A stretch of 64,000 nt of DNA from SAR86 cluster bacterium AG-422-O05 (GTDB lineage Bacteria; Pseudomonadota; Gammaproteobacteria; Magnimaribacterales; D2472), in contig QCMW01000001.1 of the NCBI GenBank assembly GCA_003213495.1, forward strand, positions 496,001 through 560,000, given 5' to 3'. The notes beneath the pieces are model-generated. The model made no database searches. It was not told where the DNA came from and saw only the letters and a list, made by a program, of their open reading frames with translations. A program made the translations under genes and the position numbers. Numbering within the stretch: the first letter of the stretch is position 1; every line of letters begins with the position of its first letter. Positions 29,901 through 37,826 of this stretch are shown here, in pieces.

Positions 29901-30040
29901 GAGAATCAGTTAGAGCAAGACTTAGACTTTTAGTCAAAAACCTTTTAAGAAAATACAAATATCCGCCTGATCAGCAAGCAGAAGCAACCGAATTAGTTCT
30001 TTCACAGGCAGAAGTTATTTCAGAAGAATTAGTTGCCTAG
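26942..30040 (+). CDS. hsdR: Type I restriction endonuclease subunit R
   Basis: [24 protein letters not shown] nuclease motif, [10 protein letters not shown] Walker A, [9 protein letters not shown], C-terminal domain. Confidence 0.97.
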   Translation: [1032 protein letters not shown]

Positions 30041-30046
30041 TGATAC

Positions 30047-30098
30047 ATTTTGAACAGTTTAGGTGCTGTTCAAGACGATAAGCATTTTTTGAACAGTT
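30047..30098. repeat. Right-end iterons of the hsd island
   Basis: ATTTTGAACAGT at 30047-30058 (exact reverse complement of left 12-mer), CTGTTCAA 30066-30073, TTTTGAACAGTT 30087-30098. Confidence 0.85.
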
Positions 30099-30146
30099 CT
30101 AAAAAAAGACATAACTACTCAATAGATTGATTTTAAAGGGTTTGAG

Positions 30147-30222
30147 TGGTGCCCAGAGGTGGGATCGAACCACCGACACAAGGATTTTCAGTCCTTTGCT
30201 CTACCAACTGAGCTATCTGGGC
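30147..30222 (-). tRNA. tRNA-Phe (anticodon GAA)
   Basis: GCCCAGATAGCTCAGTTGGTAGAGCAAAGGACTGAAAATCCTTGTGTCGGTGGTTCGATCCCACCTCTGGGCACCA; full cloverleaf and encoded CCA. Confidence 0.97.
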
Positions 30223-30278
30223 CTAAATTGAACTTTGGATTATAGGCAAGTTTGTAAATATTGTCATTAAGTAAAAGC

Positions 30279-32882
30279 TTAAGAACGAACTCTTTCGTTA
30301 TTCGGATCATATAAAGATCCCTTACCAACAATTTGCACAGTGATTGGATAAATTCCATCACCATCTTCGTTGAAGTACTCAATTAACAATTGTTTGCCTT
30401 GAATAGCCAGTTCTTTTGGTAAGTAACCCATAACTACAAATTTTTTGATAGAAGGGCAGTAAGACATTCCAGTTGTATACGATCTTCTGCCTTTGCTGTC
30501 GATAGGTACTTCACCTGTTGCAGGATCAATTATTGGGGAGATACCAACAGGATATCTTGGAACACCTGATACGTTTAAATCATCTAAAGTCATAGTACAT
30601 AGAATGGCGCATGGATCCTCTTCTCGATGTGACAGATGAGCAGCTTTACCATGGAAGTCAGCTTCTTTTACTAGCGGTCTTTGAATGGCTGCCTCAATAG
30701 CAGTATATTCTGTTTCTAGATCAGCTCCTTGCAGTCTAAAACTTTTTTCAAGACGTCTGCTATTTGCATATGTTTCGATACCAACTGGGACTACTCCAAC
30801 TTCAAGTAGCGAATCATAAAGCGCTAAACCATCATCTTTGTTATTGTTAAAGTAAATTTCCCATCCACTTTCTCCAACATATGAAATTCTTGCTGCCCAA
30901 ACGTCAACTTTTTTACCACCCGATAAATTAAGTGTTAAATTTTTTGCGGTAACAAATGGAAAATTTTGAATATCAATTTCATTAGGATCTATAAAATTAC
31001 CTAATGCATTAACAGCTTTTGGTCCCCAGAGTCCTAGTGTTGCTATATCATGAGTTCTAATATTTATGTCGGCATTCAGTCCGTTGTCATCTCTGTAATT
31101 ACGTAAAGTGACCCAGTCACGATTTCCATCAGCACCACCGGTTACAACTCTATAGCTATCGACTCCCAAGCGAGAGATAGTAAGATCAGCATGCACTCCA
31201 CCATCTTCATCTAAAAAGTTCGTATAAATAACTTTTCCTTCCGGAGTATTGCCTCCAACTTTAGCAACTGAAAGGTATTCCAGCATACGCTCAGCATCTG
31301 GACCTTTTATATCCATGATAGGGAAGTGAGATAAATTAATCATGCCAACTGAGTCACTCATAGCTAGGTGTTCAGCATTAGCAACATCATAGGGTACATG
31401 GCGCGTATCCCATTCGTTTTCTCTTAATGGAACTTCCTTCATATATCGTTCAAGTTTTTCTCTGTTAGTCGTATAAGCTAGAGCTCTTTCCCATCCTGCA
31501 ACCTCATTTTCAAAGTGGCCACCCAGCTCTTTTTCTCTTTCATAAAATGGGCTTACAAACATTTCTCTTTGGGTAATATATGGTTCTCTAGGATGAACAG
31601 CAGGTGTATAGATAGTTTGAGAGTTTTCAAATGCTCTTGTTTTTACATATTCTTTTTCTTTTTGATGTGGATAGAATCTTGATATGTCGAATGAATGCAT
31701 ATCCACTTGAGTTTTACCATTGACCATCGCTTCAGCACATAATCTGGCGCAACCAGGGCCATCTTTTACCCAAACAGCTTCACACAACCAAAATCCTCTT
31801 ATTTCAGGACTTTCACCAATTAAAGATCCTGCATCAGCTGTTACGGAAAGAAGCCCATTAAATGAACTTTTTTCATCCCAACCTAATTCACTAAGGATTG
31901 GTGTTGTTTCAAAAGCTTTTTCAAGAGGCTCTGCAATTTCTTCGAGTTCTAAATATCTCATAGAATCAGAAAGCATGGTTTTATCAGGATTTCCTATATC
32001 TTCAGGATCAACCAACCTTGGATTTTTATCTTCATAAAATCCCCATTCGAGCATGCCGCCATGAAATTTTCCAGTATCTCTAACATATGCTGAATTACCC
32101 TGATCTCTTAATAGGGGATAAACAAGCATTTCTTCAGTATTTTGAATTTCTTCATATGGTCCAAAAAACAAGAGTGGATGTTCTACAGGCATTAATGGAA
32201 CACCAACTCCTGCCATATCACCCATCAATGGTCCCCAGATTCCTGAAGCAATAACAACTTTATTAGTTTTAATAGTTCCTTTATCAGTTTTGACTGCAAC
32301 AATTTTTCCGTTATCTGTTTCAAAACCAGTAGCTGGAGTATTTGTAAATGTTTTTAGGGCGCCTTTTTCTTTTGCAGTTTCTACAGCAAAATTAACTACC
32401 TCTTGTGATCTTGGAACAACAAGACCTGCGTCCGGATCCCACATAGCACCAATCATAGAATCTTCTTCAAGCAATGGTAACTTTTCAACTGCTTCTGCCG
32501 CTGATATTAATCTAACATTTGTACCAAATGCTTTTCCTGATGCAACTTTTCGTTTAAGTTCTTCCCATCTCTCTTCATCACCTTTACGACAAATTTCAAG
32601 GCCGCCCTTTTTTAAAAAGAACCCATTATCCTCATAAAATTTTCTGCTGAATGCAGTAGTCCAACAGCCTAATTTGTCATGAGTAGTGTTATAGACAAAA
32701 TCAGACGCATGAGCAGTTGAAGCAATGTCAGAGGGGATAATAGTAGACTTCTCTAATCCAACAATATTTGTTTCGCCAAGCTCTGCTAGCCAGTATGCCA
32801 ACATAGATCCAACAATGCCGCCCACCCCAACAATAACTACATTTGCTTCGTTAGGAAATTTTGATTTTGTATCGTTGCTCAT
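30279..32882 (-). CDS. FAD-dependent oxidoreductase fused to GcvT-like aminomethyltransferase (dimethylglycine/sarcosine dehydrogenase-like)
   Basis: ANVVIVGVGGIVGSMLAYWLAELG FAD-binding N terminus; C-terminal GcvT-like region (VGESGWEIYF, VGIETYANSRRLEKSFR). Confidence 0.87.
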   Translation of the reverse strand: MSNDTKSKFPNEANVVIVGVGGIVGSMLAYWLAELGETNIVGLEKSTIIPSDIASTAHASDFVYNTTHDKLGCWTTAFSRKFYEDNGFFLKKGGLEICRKGDEERWEELKRKVASGKAFGTNVRLISAAEAVEKLPLLEEDSMIGAMWDPDAGLVVPRSQEVVNFAVETAKEKGALKTFTNTPATGFETDNGKIVAVKTDKGTIKTNKVVIASGIWGPLMGDMAGVGVPLMPVEHPLLFFGPYEEIQNTEEMLVYPLLRDQGNSAYVRDTGKFHGGMLEWGFYEDKNPRLVDPEDIGNPDKTMLSDSMRYLELEEIAEPLEKAFETTPILSELGWDEKSSFNGLLSVTADAGSLIGESPEIRGFWLCEAVWVKDGPGCARLCAEAMVNGKTQVDMHSFDISRFYPHQKEKEYVKTRAFENSQTIYTPAVHPREPYITQREMFVSPFYEREKELGGHFENEVAGWERALAYTTNREKLERYMKEVPLRENEWDTRHVPYDVANAEHLAMSDSVGMINLSHFPIMDIKGPDAERMLEYLSVAKVGGNTPEGKVIYTNFLDEDGGVHADLTISRLGVDSYRVVTGGADGNRDWVTLRNYRDDNGLNADINIRTHDIATLGLWGPKAVNALGNFIDPNEIDIQNFPFVTAKNLTLNLSGGKKVDVWAARISYVGESGWEIYFNNNKDDGLALYDSLLEVGVVPVGIETYANSRRLEKSFRLQGADLETEYTAIEAAIQRPLVKEADFHGKAAHLSHREEDPCAILCTMTLDDLNVSGVPRYPVGISPIIDPATGEVPIDSKGRRSYTTGMSYCPSIKKFVVMGYLPKELAIQGKQLLIEYFNEDGDGIYPITVQIVGKGSLYDPNNERVRS

Positions 32883-33007
32883 AGAATTTCACCCAAGCCC
32901 TCTGTAAGAAAATTAAACTCTATTTTATACCCTTTGTAAATCAAAAAATTTTGTGTGTTTTTAATAATATTGACAGCTAATTTTGAAGCGTCTATCTGGC
33001 TTTTTTA

Positions 33008-33277
33008 TTAATCCAAAGACTTGAAACCAGCAGCTGATTCATAGTCTTCATTATTAAAGAATTTATCCATTTGTTCTTGAAGCCATTTTCTATTTTCATG
33101 ATTAGACATGTCTAAATGTTTTTCATTAATTAGGGTTGTTTGATGTGATTTCCACATTTCCCAAGCTTCTTCTGAAACTGAATTCATTATTTCAACACCC
33201 TTAGGACCCGGCATCGGCGGTATTTCCAAAGCAGGAAGCTCTTTGTTGAGCTTTTTACATAAAATTTTCTTAGACAT
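33008..33277 (-). CDS. yggX: Fe(2+)-trafficking protein YggX
   Basis: ILCKKLNKELPALEIPPMPGPKGVEI, WEMWKSHQTTLINEKHLDM. Confidence 0.93.
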   Translation of the reverse strand: MSKKILCKKLNKELPALEIPPMPGPKGVEIMNSVSEEAWEMWKSHQTTLINEKHLDMSNHENRKWLQEQMDKFFNNEDYESAAGFKSLD

Positions 33278-34274
33278 AATTTTCTATTATAGTCTTTATA
33301 GGTTTTGGTAAACCATAATTATTAATATCATCCTTACTAACCCAACGATGTATAAGATTTGTCTTTACCTTAAATGGTGCACTATATTCACAAATTTCTA
33401 TAGTAATATCTAGATTAAGATGTGATAAAGCATGATTAATATTTTTTATTTCTGTTTTATTTGGTTTTTTAAAAATTATGTCTTTTTTTGAATCTTTATT
33501 ATCAAATGGAACCCATAAGCTTTCCCAAAAAGTTTTTTCTTCTTTTTTAAATAAAAGGAAAGATTTTTTAGAGTGAGCAAGAGTAAAATTTATTTTTTTT
33601 ACTAATTTTTCTTTATTTTTTTTAGGATTTTGAACGGAAGTGTGAAAAGCACTGTTGCAAATTTTTACAATAGGACAACTTTGACATTCTGGTTCTCTTA
33701 CAGAGCAAGTAGTAGCTCCTAGATCCATAATTCCTTGAGTATAAGCAAAAATATTATTATTAGGAGTAAGCTTTTCTGAAAGCTTCCAAAGTTTTTTTTC
33801 ATCCCTCTCTATATTCTTAAATCTTGCTATAACTCTTTTAACATTTGCATCTAATATAGGATATGATTCTTGATAAGCAAGGGACATTATTGCACCTGCA
33901 GTCGACTTACCAATTCCTGGCAAAGCCACTAATTCTTCATATTTTTTAGGGAATATATTTTTATAATCATGCTTAATGATTTCCTTTGTTTTGTATATAT
34001 TTTTAGCTCTTCTATAAAATCCTAAACCGGTCCAAAGTGCCAAAATCTCATCTTCAGAGGCAACAGATAAAGATTTTAAGTTTGGATACTTTCTAATAAA
34101 TCTTTTAAAGAATGGGATAACAGTTTGAACTTGAGTTTGCTGAAGCATGATTTCAGAGATCCAAATTCGATATGGGGTAACTTGTTTCCTCCAAGGCAAA
34201 TGCTCTCTTCCATTAACATGATACCAATCAGAGATAAGTATAGAAAATTTATTATTTTTAGTTGCGTTATTCAA
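33270..34274 (-). CDS. mutY: A/G-specific adenine glycosylase
   Basis: LPWRKQVTPYRIWISEIMLQQTQVQTVIPFF, LPGIGKSTAGAIMS, 4Fe-4S C-x6-C-x2-C-x5-C. Confidence 0.95.
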   Translation of the reverse strand: MNNATKNNKFSILISDWYHVNGREHLPWRKQVTPYRIWISEIMLQQTQVQTVIPFFKRFIRKYPNLKSLSVASEDEILALWTGLGFYRRAKNIYKTKEIIKHDYKNIFPKKYEELVALPGIGKSTAGAIMSLAYQESYPILDANVKRVIARFKNIERDEKKLWKLSEKLTPNNNIFAYTQGIMDLGATTCSVREPECQSCPIVKICNSAFHTSVQNPKKNKEKLVKKINFTLAHSKKSFLLFKKEEKTFWESLWVPFDNKDSKKDIIFKKPNKTEIKNINHALSHLNLDITIEICEYSAPFKVKTNLIHRWVSKDDINNYGLPKPIKTIIENYV

Positions 34275-34890
34275 TTAAGCTTTTCTTATACATGACCTTG
34301 CCATCTTCATTAAATCGATAATGTATTGGTGCGCCAGTTGGTATTTCTAACTTTACTATATCCTCATCAGAAACTTTATCTAAGTATTTTATTAATGATC
34401 TAAGTGAATTTCCGTGAGCTGCAACGATAACATTCATATCCTGCATAAGCATTGGATGAATTTCACTTAAATAATAAGGGAGAACTCTTTCTCCAGTTTC
34501 TTTCAAAGTCTCTCCTCCAGGAGGGCCAAGTTCATATGATCTTCTCCAGGTTTGAACTAACTCTTCACCCCATTTTTGTCTACATTCATCTTTATTCATA
34601 CCCTGAAGATCGCCGTAAAACCTCTCATTAAGAGCTTTATTTTCTATAATCTTGGTATTATTTTGATTAATTGCTTTTAAAATAATTGTTCCTGTTAATT
34701 GGGCTCTAATAAGTGCAGAAGTAAATAAACAATCAAAGCTAATACCTAAATTATTGATTAGATTTCCTGCATTTTGTGCTTCTGTTTTTCCCGTTTCAGT
34801 TAAACCAGGATTTTCCCATCCAGTGAAAAGATTTTTAGCATTCCATTCACTTTGACCATGACGAACTAAAATAAGATTTCTTTTTTTCAT
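34267..34890 (-). CDS. gpmA: 2,3-bisphosphoglycerate-dependent phosphoglycerate mutase
   Basis: LILVRHGQSEWNAKNLFTGWENPGLTETG, AHGNSLRSL. Confidence 0.95.
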   Translation of the reverse strand: MKKRNLILVRHGQSEWNAKNLFTGWENPGLTETGKTEAQNAGNLINNLGISFDCLFTSALIRAQLTGTIILKAINQNNTKIIENKALNERFYGDLQGMNKDECRQKWGEELVQTWRRSYELGPPGGETLKETGERVLPYYLSEIHPMLMQDMNVIVAAHGNSLRSLIKYLDKVSDEDIVKLEIPTGAPIHYRFNEDGKVMYKKSLIE

Positions 34891-34922
34891 AATTTTTATT
34901 CATTTTAATAGATAATATACAA

Positions 34923-35327
34923 ATGGAACTAATTAATTTTTTAATAGATCGTTTTTATCTTTCTGTACCGTTATTAGTAGTAATAATTTTATTATTTATT
35001 TCTAGCTCTAAAAAAGGAGGCTTAAAAATATCATCACAAAAATTAATTCTTTTAAGTAATCAAGATGAATCACTTATTGTTGATCTCAGAGATTCGGAGT
35101 CATTTAATGCTGGTCACATAACCGCATCTATTAACATTCCACTAGGCGATTTACCAAGAAGAATAAATGAGATTAATCATAATGAAAAATCTATTATCCT
35201 AGTTTGCGAAACGGGCGGCTCATCCCCGAATGCTGGCGAAACTCTAAAAAAAGAAGGCTATAAAGATATTTATATATTGAGAGGAGGGATTAATCAGTGG
35301 AAAATGGACAATCTTCCATTAGTCTAG
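34923..35327 (+). CDS. Rhodanese-like domain membrane protein
   Basis: N-terminal TM; LIVDLRDSESFNAGHITASINIPLGDLPRRI, VCETGGSSPNAGETL. Confidence 0.85.
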   Translation: MELINFLIDRFYLSVPLLVVIILLFISSSKKGGLKISSQKLILLSNQDESLIVDLRDSESFNAGHITASINIPLGDLPRRINEINHNEKSIILVCETGGSSPNAGETLKKEGYKDIYILRGGINQWKMDNLPLV

Positions 35328-36700
35328 ATACCATGCTCTTTCATCTTTTTCGATAAAGTATTTCTACCCCATCCTAAAATTTGTGCAGCATCATTTTTCT
35401 TTCCATTAGATCTCTCTAATGCAATTTTGATAAGCATCTTTTCAATTTTTGTGATTGCAATTTCTGAAAGACCAGAATCAATATTCATAGAAACATTTTT
35501 TAGCCAATTTTGCATGCCATCTTCCCATGATGATGACGGAACATCACTAATTTCAAATTCTTTAACTTCAGTTGGTAAATCTTGAACCTTTACATTTTGT
35601 GATGGAGACATAAGTGTTAACCAATAACAAACATTTTCTAATTGTCTTACATTGCCAGGCCAGTCGTATTTATTCATTATATTCATAGCTTCGTCTGATA
35701 TTACTCTTAAATCTTCATCAAGAGAGTCTGAATAATTTTTAAGGAAATATTTTGATAAATCTGATATATCATCTTTCCTATCTCTCAAAGGAGGTACTTC
35801 AATCTTGATAACATTCAATCTATAAAATAAATCTTCTCTAAAGTTCTTTTGTGAAACCAAGTTATTAAGATTTTGATGAGTTGCAGCAATGATTCTGACA
35901 TCTACCTTTATTGGCTTGTCTCCGCCAACTCTATAAAATTCTTTATTAGACAGCACTCTTAATAATCTTGTTTGAGAATCAAGGGGCATGTCTCCAATTT
36001 CATCTAAAAAAAGCGTACCACCATTAGCTTGTTCAAATCTTCCAATTCTTTTATCAACTGCACCAGTGAAAGATCCTTTCTCGTGTCCAAAAAGCTCTGA
36101 TTCAACTAATTCTTTTGGAATATCTGCCATATTTAAAGCAATAAAAGGCATGTCATATCTTGGACTGTTCTTATGGAGAGATTTTGCGATTAGTTCCTTA
36201 CCAGTTCCCGATTCTCCTTGAATTAGAACGGTAGCAACAGTACTTGAAAGTTTACCTATTGCCCTAAAGACATTTTGCATTGCTTGAGACTCGCCAATGA
36301 TATCTAATTTATTATCAGCTTTTAGACCTTTTGTCTTTGGTTTATCTTCAAGTGCACGGTTGATAATCTCAGTCGCCTCTTCTAAGTCAAAAGGTTTCGG
36401 AATGTATTCGAACGCTCCTCCACCAAAGGATTCCACAGCAGCTTGCATGTCTGCAAACGCCGTCATCACTATGACAGGTATATTTTCGTAATTATTATTT
36501 ATATGTTTTAGCAAGTCATAACCAAGCATGCCTGGCATTTGCACATCTGTAATTATTAAATCCGGCTGTTCTTTATCAATATTTTCTAACAGATCGTCAG
36601 CAGAACTAAAACTTTTGGTCTTAAAGCCAGCACTTGATAAACTCTCTTCTAAGACAAGTCTGATAGCTTCATCATCATCTGCAATCCAAATATTATGCAA
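35324..36700 (-). CDS. ntrC: Nitrogen regulation response regulator NtrC (sigma54-dependent)
   Basis: Receiver domain, IQGESGTGKELIAKSLH, ELFGHEKGSFTGA, Fis-type HTH; next to ntrB. Confidence 0.93.
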   Translation of the reverse strand: MHNIWIADDDEAIRLVLEESLSSAGFKTKSFSSADDLLENIDKEQPDLIITDVQMPGMLGYDLLKHINNNYENIPVIVMTAFADMQAAVESFGGGAFEYIPKPFDLEEATEIINRALEDKPKTKGLKADNKLDIIGESQAMQNVFRAIGKLSSTVATVLIQGESGTGKELIAKSLHKNSPRYDMPFIALNMADIPKELVESELFGHEKGSFTGAVDKRIGRFEQANGGTLFLDEIGDMPLDSQTRLLRVLSNKEFYRVGGDKPIKVDVRIIAATHQNLNNLVSQKNFREDLFYRLNVIKIEVPPLRDRKDDISDLSKYFLKNYSDSLDEDLRVISDEAMNIMNKYDWPGNVRQLENVCYWLTLMSPSQNVKVQDLPTEVKEFEISDVPSSSWEDGMQNWLKNVSMNIDSGLSEIAITKIEKMLIKIALERSNGKKNDAAQILGWGRNTLSKKMKEHGI

Positions 36701-37775
36701 TTTTAGCCTCTTTATTATCGATTTTCATTGGTAGATTGATGGCGAATTTAGTTTCTCCAGGTTTTGATTCAAAAGTTATACTGCCTCCATGGATTCTAAT
36801 AATATCTTGAGCGATAGTAAGACCTAAACCTGAACCATTTTCTTTTACTGAAACCATTGGAAAAAAAACTTGATCATGAAGTTCACTTGGTATGCCCGGA
36901 CCATTATCAATTATCTCTATGCTGCATATAGTTTGATGAATTATCCCGTTTATTGGCCTTCCATAATGTATTCTAGATCTGATGCAGATTATAGGATTCT
37001 TTGTATCTTTCATGGCTTGTTGTGCATTTTTTACAATATTTAAAACTGCTTGTACAAATAAGTTTTCATCTCCATTAATTTCAGGAATGCTAGGGTCGTA
37101 ATCTCTGCTTAGAGACATCTCAATATCTTTATCAGCCTCTGCAAGAGCGTAGACTTTTTCTAATGCGGAATGAATATTAAATAAGCCTAAGCTTGGCTTC
37201 GATGGTGGCGTAAGTATTTTCGTAACAATTGAATTAAGCCTATCTGTTTCATCTATTATTATTTTGAGAAACTTTGAGGAATAGTCGTCATCTAATTTTT
37301 TATTTAAAATTTGTGCACTTCCTCTAATGCCCGATAATGGATTCTTTACTTCATGAGCAAGTGTTCTTGCAAGATTGGCTGCAATTTTCTGTGTCGAGAA
37401 TGTTTTGGTTGAATCAATTATCTTATTCAAGTTATCAACACATAAAATTTCAAGAATCAAACATTCAAATTCATTACTCCAAGAGACAGTTATATCTATT
37501 ACTCTTTTTGTAGAAACGGATGTAATAAGTTCAAAATCTCTTTTTGTTTTTGTTCCATTTTGTTCAATTGTTTTTTTCAAAAGACTTATCAATGCTCCAT
37601 TTGTTTCTTCGGAAAATTGATCAGTTATATAGTTGTTGTCGTTATTTTTATTTAAAACCCATCCTTTATTAAGAGCTGAATCATTTAACCATATAATACT
37701 TAAATCTTTATCAAGTAATATTACTTCTGAAGCAAGTTGATTCAAAAAGGACAGATTCTCTTTATTTATATTCAT
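36693..37775 (-). CDS. ntrB: Nitrogen regulation sensor histidine kinase NtrB
   Basis: LARTLAHEVKNPLSGIRGSAQIL H-box, GNDGPGIP/GSGLGLTIAQDIIRIHGG-type ATPase motifs. Confidence 0.93.
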   Translation of the reverse strand: MNINKENLSFLNQLASEVILLDKDLSIIWLNDSALNKGWVLNKNNDNNYITDQFSEETNGALISLLKKTIEQNGTKTKRDFELITSVSTKRVIDITVSWSNEFECLILEILCVDNLNKIIDSTKTFSTQKIAANLARTLAHEVKNPLSGIRGSAQILNKKLDDDYSSKFLKIIIDETDRLNSIVTKILTPPSKPSLGLFNIHSALEKVYALAEADKDIEMSLSRDYDPSIPEINGDENLFVQAVLNIVKNAQQAMKDTKNPIICIRSRIHYGRPINGIIHQTICSIEIIDNGPGIPSELHDQVFFPMVSVKENGSGLGLTIAQDIIRIHGGSITFESKPGETKFAINLPMKIDNKEAKIA

Positions 37776-37783
37776 TTTTAGGA

Positions 37784-37811
37784 ATCTGCCCCGTTTTTAA
37801 GCAGGGCAGAT
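37784..37811. repeat. Stem-loop between GSII gene and ntrB
   Basis: ATCTGCCC-12 nt-GGGCAGAT perfect 8-bp stem; no clear T-tract on the minus strand. Confidence 0.7.
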
Positions 37812-37826
37812 CAAATTGAACCAAAA

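Larger units (their letters stand above)
23889..30192. mobile_element. Putative tRNA-Phe-integrated island carrying a type I R-M system, no integrase inside
   Basis: Flanking 46-bp direct repeats of tRNA-Phe 3' end; contents are hsdM-hsdS-hsdR plus terminal iterons. Confidence 0.75.

Noticed and set aside
30052-30071. GAACAG-N8-CTGTTC considered as a LexA/SOS box
   Set aside because: Proteobacterial LexA boxes are CTGT-N8-ACAG; here the half-sites are in the reverse (everted) order.
30188-30382. 64-aa minus-strand ORF ending in NLGPDSSVGRAKD
   Set aside because: It reads through the tRNA-Phe gene; a frequent spurious tRNA-derived peptide.
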